DNA from: Equivita sp045641605 | GTDB taxonomy: Bacteria; Actinomycetota; Coriobacteriia; Coriobacteriales; Eggerthellaceae | Length of the DNA: 35,914 bases | Assembly: GCA_045641605.1 (NCBI GenBank) | Contig: JAZUHG010000033.1 | Span: 1-35,914 of the forward strand | Direction of reading: 5' to 3' | Shown here: positions 30,791 through 35,914 of the stretch, in pieces | Layout of the letters: each line of letters begins with the position of its first letter | How positions within the stretch are numbered: position 1 is the stretch's first letter | Position numbers and translations under genes: made by a program | Notes under the pieces: model-generated | Seen by the model: only the letters and a program-made list of their open reading frames with translations | Database searches by the model: none | Told to the model about the DNA's origin: nothing

Positions 30791-32099
30791 TATCTCCTAA
30801 TAACGCCAAGTCCACTTGCGAAAACTCATAACCACTCTTCGATGTGTTGGTTGACTCAATTTTAATTTGTTGTCTTTCTAAAATCTTGAAGAATGGAAAA
30901 TATATCGCAATAGAAAGCGCAACTTGAATCAATTGGACAATAATATCCCTTCAATCCATGTTACATAAAAAGCCTTCTAAGAATATTCCCACGTAAGGTG
31001 GATTAAAGAACGGCATATCTAATAGTCCCATGTTCATGCAGAACAAAGGAATAGATCCAATGATTGGGGCACCAATAACAAAAGGAATAAACATCATTGG
31101 GTTAAGCATTACTGGCATACCAAAAACAACCGGCTCGTTAATTCCAAATAGCGATGGGAAAATAGCAACCTTTCCAAGCTTTTTATATGTAGTTGATTTT
31201 GAAAATAAGAAACACAAAACCAAACCAATTGTAAATCCTGTACCAGAGAAATTAACAAAAGCACTATGTGTACCTGCAGTATAGAAGTGAAGTAGCGGGT
31301 CACCCGCAGCTTTTGCAGCGATGTTTTCGGCAATATAGGTTGCAGCAATAGGTGCTGTAACACTGCTTACAACAGATGGGTGGATTCCGAAGAAGAACAA
31401 CAAACTACACATAAAGAACACACCTAGACATACAAATGGATTATCCATCGAAACAATCAAAGGTTGGAAGATAACCGATAATAATTGTGGTGGTAAAGTA
31501 CCAAAAATAAGTAATGATAAAATACGAACAGCTACAAACACAATTGAAATAATCAAAATGATTGGAATAGCCTCAAATGATTTACTAACAAAATCTGGAA
31601 CTGTATCTGGCATTCTTACAGTAATGCGTTTTGCAATGCAAAAATGATAAATCTCAGTTGCAATAATTGCAGCAAACATTGCGCAGAACAAACCTTTAGC
31701 ACCAAGGTTACCAATAGCAATGCTTTCGTCAGCAGTATCTAGTGCAATAAATAAAAACGCAAAGATAGAAAGGCCAACACAACCAGGAACATACAAATTG
31801 TAATGCCCCGCCAAACTTCTAGCAATACCAATAATCGTATAAATACTCATCAAACCAATTGACAAGTTAACCGCCATATCCCACAAAACTTGATATTCGT
31901 TAATAAAATCAGATATAAAGTTGCCTTCGCCAAGCATATTGGCAATAGCAGGTAAGATAGCAAAAATACTTCCCAGGATAGTAAATGGGATAAGCGAAAC
32001 CATAGCCGCTTTAATGGCACTCAAATGAGGTTGTTTATCCATTTTTTGAGCAATAGGAACTATGGTTCGATTTAATAATTCTTCAAACTTACTAAACAT
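30780..32099 (-). CDS. PTS lactose/cellobiose-family permease subunit EIIC, one in-frame UGA
   Basis: A 439-residue integral membrane sugar transporter of the phosphotransferase system. It begins MFSKFEELLNRTIVPIAQKM, typical of this family, followed by about ten hydrophobic segments; the substrate-site region GINEPVVFGMPVMLNP is clear. The UGA (30951-30953, residue 383) lies in CNMD-W-RDIIVQL; family members commonly have D-W-R here. It is followed by the last membrane segment (AIYFPFFKILERQ) and an acidic tail. Stopping at the UGA would remove that segment. AGGAGGG precedes the ATG; the EIIA-EIIB gene ends 9 nt upstream. It ends in TAG. Probable substrates are beta-glucosides or diacetylchitobiose-type sugars, but specificity cannot be read from sequence alone. 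Confidence 0.92.
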
Positions 32100-32108
32100 A
32101 ATTCCCTC

Positions 32109-32894
32109 CTACATTTTTGCTTTGCGATACAAAACAATGCCCATTTTTACAACGGTAGCACCATCAACAGCACCATATACTTCTTTGTCGATTACTTGGA
32201 ACGGCTTTTTGTGCTTTTTGCATAATTTTTCTACATGAGCAAGCCTATGACCAACCTGAGGTCCAACCAAAACAACATCCCAATCGTTAATTTTTAATTC
32301 AAGCTCGCTAAGTGGAATAGCAATAAATTCAAAATTTCCATCTTTTAACTTCGAACTTGATTTCACAACCTTTTTCATCTCTGCAACTAAAAGGTTTGTA
32401 GAAAGTCCACCCTCACAACAAAGCAAAATTTTCATCTTGTCATCTGCTGTTTTGGAAGCAATGGTTTTTGCCTTCGAAATTTGTTTTGGAAGATCTTCAG
32501 AAACGTCGTCAGGGTCATCCTTAGAATCATCCGACTTTTCCTCCGAAGACTCAGCCTCATCTTCACTTTTAGCAACACCAATTACACCTCGAGCATCAAC
32601 CAACTCAATGTAATGCTCGATTAATTCACGTGCCAATTGTGTTGTCATAAAATGATCCTGTGCATGAGCCATTAGAAGTGTCATTGGAACGTCTTCTTTT
32701 TCTGGGTCCATTTCTTGCGATATCAATTTTGTTTGAACATTATGCGCAGCAACATCGGACTCGTGAGATTTCGCGATAAGCTCTTTTGCTTTATCGATGT
32801 CTCCATCTTTAAGAGAATCTAAAGCCTGAAAAGCCAAATCTTTACTTTCACCAGCAGCTCCAATTAAACCCATTACCTCTTCTTCGTAGTTCAT
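32109..32894 (-). CDS. PTS lactose/cellobiose-family EIIA-EIIB fusion
   Basis: A 261-residue cytosolic phosphocarrier. Residues ~1-105: EIIA of the Lac/Cel family, with the phosphorylated His predicted at 77 in MAHAQDHFM. Residues ~108-152: acidic then basic linker. Residues ~154-261: EIIB with the active-site Cys at 160 in ILLCCEGGLST, aligned by its spacing to the following G and S-T. A second Cys at 159 directly precedes it. These domains are more often separate proteins, so the EIIA-EIIB order in one chain is worth noting. AAAGGAAG precedes the ATG. It lies between the M42 peptidase (12 nt) and EIIC (9 nt) in one operon. It ends in TAG. Confidence 0.92.
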   Translation of the reverse strand: MNYEEEVMGLIGAAGESKDLAFQALDSLKDGDIDKAKELIAKSHESDVAAHNVQTKLISQEMDPEKEDVPMTLLMAHAQDHFMTTQLARELIEHYIELVDARGVIGVAKSEDEAESSEEKSDDSKDDPDDVSEDLPKQISKAKTIASKTADDKMKILLCCEGGLSTNLLVAEMKKVVKSSSKLKDGNFEFIAIPLSELELKINDWDVVLVGPQVGHRLAHVEKLCKKHKKPFQVIDKEVYGAVDGATVVKMGIVLYRKAKM

Positions 32895-32906
32895 AATTCT
32901 TCCTTT

Positions 32907-33962
32907 CTATATGAAACTTACAAAATCTTTTGCAGTTTTATCATCAATTTTACAAATTACTTCAGTAATGATCTTTACCGCATCTTCAATATCTTTTGTG
33001 TTTGCAATTGAATATGTGCAATGACCATAACGAAGTGGTACACAACAAACTTGAGTAGGAACACCAATTCCATTGATGTAGATATTTGCTCCATCAGTAG
33101 AACCAGATTCAAACATATCAAGTTGCAAATTAAGTTTTTGCTTTTTAGCTTCGTCCTGACAAAGTTTATAAAGCTTAGCATTGCATTCAAAACCTCTGTC
33201 ATTATGAGTAAGAATCATACCATTGCCAATTTGGCGAGTATTCTTCGCGCTTTTGTCAAAAGTATCTTTATAACAACATGCATCTGCTGCAAAACCAACA
33301 TCTGGTTTAACAAGTTCAGAAACTGTTCTGGCACCTCGAAGGCCAGTTTCTTCGGAACTTGTAGCTGCAACATAAACAGTGTTTGGATGCTTTTTCTTCT
33401 TTAAATTCTCAAGAACACGACCAATGATATAACAACCAATTCTGTCATCAAAAGCTTTACCCATGATGATATTTTTGCCACTAGTCTTAAATTGCGAATC
33501 GAAGCAAACGATGTTTCCAACCTCAATACCAAGTTTATTAACTTCATCGCCTGAACTAACACCTAGATCCACATATGTCTCACCTGGAATGTTTTTACTA
33601 TCTTCGTCCTCTGTATATGTGGAATGTAAAATACCATTAATTTTTTTGCCATCATTGGTTGTAATACGAACAGCTTGATAAAACTTAGTTAATTGTTTAA
33701 CAACACCAACAGGTTTTACAAAAATTTGACCATTATCGCAAATGTGTCTAACACGAAAGCCAACTTCATCCATATGAGCAGTCAATAAAATTCTAGGGCC
33801 ATCTGCTTTGCCAGTTTTCTTAAAAACAAGGCTACCAATATTATCTGACATTACTTCATCGCTAAATGGCTTGAGTTCTTTTAACATCAATTGGCGAACC
33901 TCGGCTTCGAAGCCTGCCAAAGCATCTGCGTTACATAAGTATTCTAAGAATTTAACATCCAT
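32907..33962 (-). CDS. M42-family aminopeptidase
   Basis: A 351-residue cytosolic metallopeptidase of the M42 (glutamyl aminopeptidase / PepA-like TET) family, which trims peptides from their N-termini and usually forms dodecamers. Visible ligands and catalytic residues: H63 and D65 in LLTAHMDEVGF, D172 in KAFDDRIG, E204/E205 in TSSEETGLRG, D227 in GFAADACC, and H314 in RYGHCTYS. The length is normal. AGGAGA precedes the ATG and the glutamine synthetase gene ends 8 nt upstream. It ends in TAG and has no UGA. Its pairing with glutamine synthetase suggests a role in recycling peptide nitrogen, which is inference. Confidence 0.92.
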   Translation of the reverse strand: MDVKFLEYLCNADALAGFEAEVRQLMLKELKPFSDEVMSDNIGSLVFKKTGKADGPRILLTAHMDEVGFRVRHICDNGQIFVKPVGVVKQLTKFYQAVRITTNDGKKINGILHSTYTEDEDSKNIPGETYVDLGVSSGDEVNKLGIEVGNIVCFDSQFKTSGKNIIMGKAFDDRIGCYIIGRVLENLKKKKHPNTVYVAATSSEETGLRGARTVSELVKPDVGFAADACCYKDTFDKSAKNTRQIGNGMILTHNDRGFECNAKLYKLCQDEAKKQKLNLQLDMFESGSTDGANIYINGIGVPTQVCCVPLRYGHCTYSIANTKDIEDAVKIITEVICKIDDKTAKDFVSFI

Positions 33963-33970
33963 ACATTCTC

Positions 33971-35914
33971 CTAAACATAAAATAGCATTTCGTTATATGA
34001 AGGAACAGGCCAATACTCCCTGGATACAATATGTTCCATATCATCAATTGACTTACGCAAATCCTTCATTGCAGGAATCAATTTTTTCGCGTTATGACTT
34101 GCACGCTTTTGCTCATTTAAAATTTTCTTCGCTTGGTCCCTAAGCTTATCAAGATTATCTACGCAATCATGAATGATTTCAATTCCGTTAATCAAAGTGT
34201 TAAGGGTTTCTTTTAAATCTCGAAGCTTTGCAGCAGCATTCGCCTTTTTGATATCATTAATCTGCGAAGCCACAGTCGCACAATACTCATTGATAGCTGG
34301 TAAATATGTGCGTTTTACCATCCTGTGCATGAGCCTACTTTCAATATTAATGAGCTTGTTATATTTTTCAAGTGAAATAACATATCTGCTTCTAAGTTCT
34401 TCCTCGGACAAAATTCCAAACTTTTCAAGAAGGTCAATGTTCTTTTTATCAATCATACATGGAAGCGCATCGGCAGTTGTAACATTGTTTGCTAGCCCAC
34501 GCTTCTTGGCCTCTTTTGCCCATGAAGCAGAATAACCATCACCATTAAATATAATTCTTTTATGGTTCTTTAAAGTTTTAGCAGCGCATTTTAAAACATA
34601 GTCTTCAAAATTAAACTTATTAGCTGCTTTATCTAGCATATTGTTAAAATCGTGTAAGGCCTTTGCAATTGCTGTATTTAAAATCATAACGCAATCAGAA
34701 AGATTCATTTGCGAACCTGGCATTCTAAATTCAAACTTATTGATAGTAAAAGCAAAAGGGCTTGTTCTGTTTCTGTCAGAAGAATCTCTCATAATTTGAG
34801 GAAGAACAGAAACTCCCAAATCCATCTTTGAGTTTTTAAGTGTATCGTATGAATGTCCACTCATAACAGCTTCGATAATATTCTGAAGTGCATCACCCAA
34901 ATAAATAGAAACAATAGCCGGTGGAGCTTCGTTGCCTCCAAGCCTGCAATCATTTCCAGCACTGGCAACACTTGCACGAAGTAGTTCTTGGTATTCGTCA
35001 ACTCCAGCAATTACACAAGATAAAAATGCAAGGAATCGAACAATGTCTTCGTCAGTTTTGCCTGGGTCTAATAAATTAACTCCATCTGCAGAAACAGACC
35101 AATTACAATGCTTACCAGAACCATTAATTCCCTCAAAAGGTCTCTCATGAAGCAAACAAGCCAAGTCATATTTCGAAGCCATGAGTTGCATTTTTTCCAT
35201 AGTGATGAGGTTTTCATCAATTGCTCTATTTGCATTTGTATAAATTGGAGCTAACTCGTGTTGCGAAGGCGCAGCCTCATTGTGCTTTGTGTGCGCCGCA
35301 ATTCCAAGGGCCCAAAGCTCATCATCCAAACTTTTCATATAATTGCTGACTGTTGGACGCAAACAGCCATAGTAATGCTCTTCTAATTCCTGACCTTTAA
35401 CTGGTCTATTACCAAATAAAGTGCGGCCACACATTACAAGATCTTCGCGAGCCTTATAAGCTTGCTTTGGAATTAAGAACAGCTCTTGTTCTGCACCAAC
35501 ATTTACAACAATATCTTGGGTTTGAACTCCAAAATGGTTCATAAACAAAATGAGTTGAACTTTAATTGCGTCCATAGAACGCAAAAGCGGAGTTTTTTTG
35601 TCAAGGGCTTGGCCATTGTAGCTACAAAAAGCTGTTGGGATGCACAATACTTCATCTTTGATAAAAGCATTGCTACTAGGGTCTCAAGCAGTATATCCTC
35701 TGGCTTCGAAAGTTGCACGAAGGCCACCAGATGGGAAGGACGAAGCATCGCCTTCGCCGCTAATTAAAGACTTCCCACTAAATTTGAAAATTGCCTTACC
35801 GCTGTCTCCTTCTGGAACCAAAAAGCTGTCATGTTTTTCGGAAGTTGTACCATTCAAAGGTTGGAACCAGTGCGTAAAATGAGTTGCACCCTTTTCAATA
35901 GCCCAGTCCTTCAT
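33971..35914 (-). CDS. glnN: Glutamine synthetase type III (5' end beyond the window), one in-frame UGA
   Basis: 647 residues are visible; GSIII is about 700 residues, so the N-terminus lies past the right edge, and the ATG at the edge is probably internal. The enzyme makes glutamine from glutamate, ammonia and ATP. Features: FQPLNGTTSEKHDSF, LCIPTAFCSYNGQALDKKTP, GAEQELFLI, HNEAAPSQHELAPI, NGSGKHCNWS, and SDRNRTSPFAFT near the active site, with a helical C-terminal part. The UGA (35684-35686) lies in RGYTA-W-DPSSNAFI, where GSIII proteins have YTAWDP. With the standard code the catalytic domain would be split. It is the first visible gene of the operon with the M42 peptidase and the PTS. It ends in TAG. 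Confidence 0.95.

Noticed and set aside
1..35914. UGA read as glycine, as in Gracilibacteria/SR1
   Set aside because: The conserved columns are Trp (GSIII YTAWDP, nitroreductase CWI, RimI), not Gly, and the gene content is not that of those small genomes.
1..35914. tRNA genes (especially tRNA-Trp UCA), rRNA, CRISPR arrays, transposases
   Set aside because: The gaps between genes are short; I looked through each and saw no cloverleaf-like sequence, regularly spaced repeats or transposase motifs.
1..35914. Frequent CTTCG/CGAAG words as a possible uptake or chi-like signal
   Set aside because: They are common on both strands inside genes, but I could not count them against codon-based expectation; codon choice (TTC-G, GAA-G) may explain them.

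Overview
The window looks like chromosomal DNA of a low-GC member of the Coriobacteriia (Actinomycetota). Three things point there: the uvrC–rapZ–whiA gene order, the Coriobacteriia-like wording of UvrC and RapZ, and a giant surface protein built of YNG-type repeats with a DUF6273-like C-terminus. This placement is an inference from remembered family features, not from a search.

The dominating observation is that UGA is read as a sense codon, almost certainly tryptophan. Eleven of the 21 genes carry in-frame UGA, about 64 codons by my hand count. None of the 21 genes ends in UGA: 12 end in UAA and 9 in UAG. The UGA codons fall where Trp is expected in RapZ, CoaX, RimI, TsaD, nitroreductase, the PTS EIIC subunit and glutamine synthetase III. 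In two oxidoreductase paralogues inside the window, a UGA aligns exactly with a UGG. With the standard code these genes look like broken fragments; with UGA = Trp every one is intact. All coordinates below use that reading.

Layout. 1-212: C-terminal end of a membrane protein on the + strand, converging on folC. 1550-7472 (minus): a redox cluster of two paralogous FAD-oxidoreductase/ferredoxin-reductase pairs around a small 2[4Fe-4S] ferredoxin. 7540-12407 (minus): coaX, uvrC, rapZ and whiA. 12456-23330 (minus): one 3,624-residue repeat-rich surface protein that a standard-code annotation would split into dozens of pieces. 23451-26269 (plus): a TsaB-RimI-TsaD triple fusion, then a nitroreductase. 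26421-30715 (minus): a HEAT-repeat protein with a histone-like Lys/Ala tail, a three-segment membrane protein of unknown function, and asnS. 30780-35914 (minus): glutamine synthetase III (cut by the right edge), an M42 aminopeptidase, and a lactose/cellobiose-family PTS (fused EIIA-EIIB, then EIIC).

A second unexplained feature is a pair of ~145-bp elements, one directly after the uvrC stop and one directly after the nitroreductase stop. Both have conserved end boxes and a conserved ~63-nt core enclosed by long stems whose sequences differ while pairing is kept. This looks like a structured RNA or a non-autonomous repeat. Several genes (folC, rapZ, tsaB-rimI-tsaD, perhaps coaX) have a -10 box only 6-8 nt before the start codon, suggesting leaderless transcripts. 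No tRNA, rRNA, CRISPR array or transposase gene was found; the tRNA-Trp(UCA) that the code predicts is not in this window.
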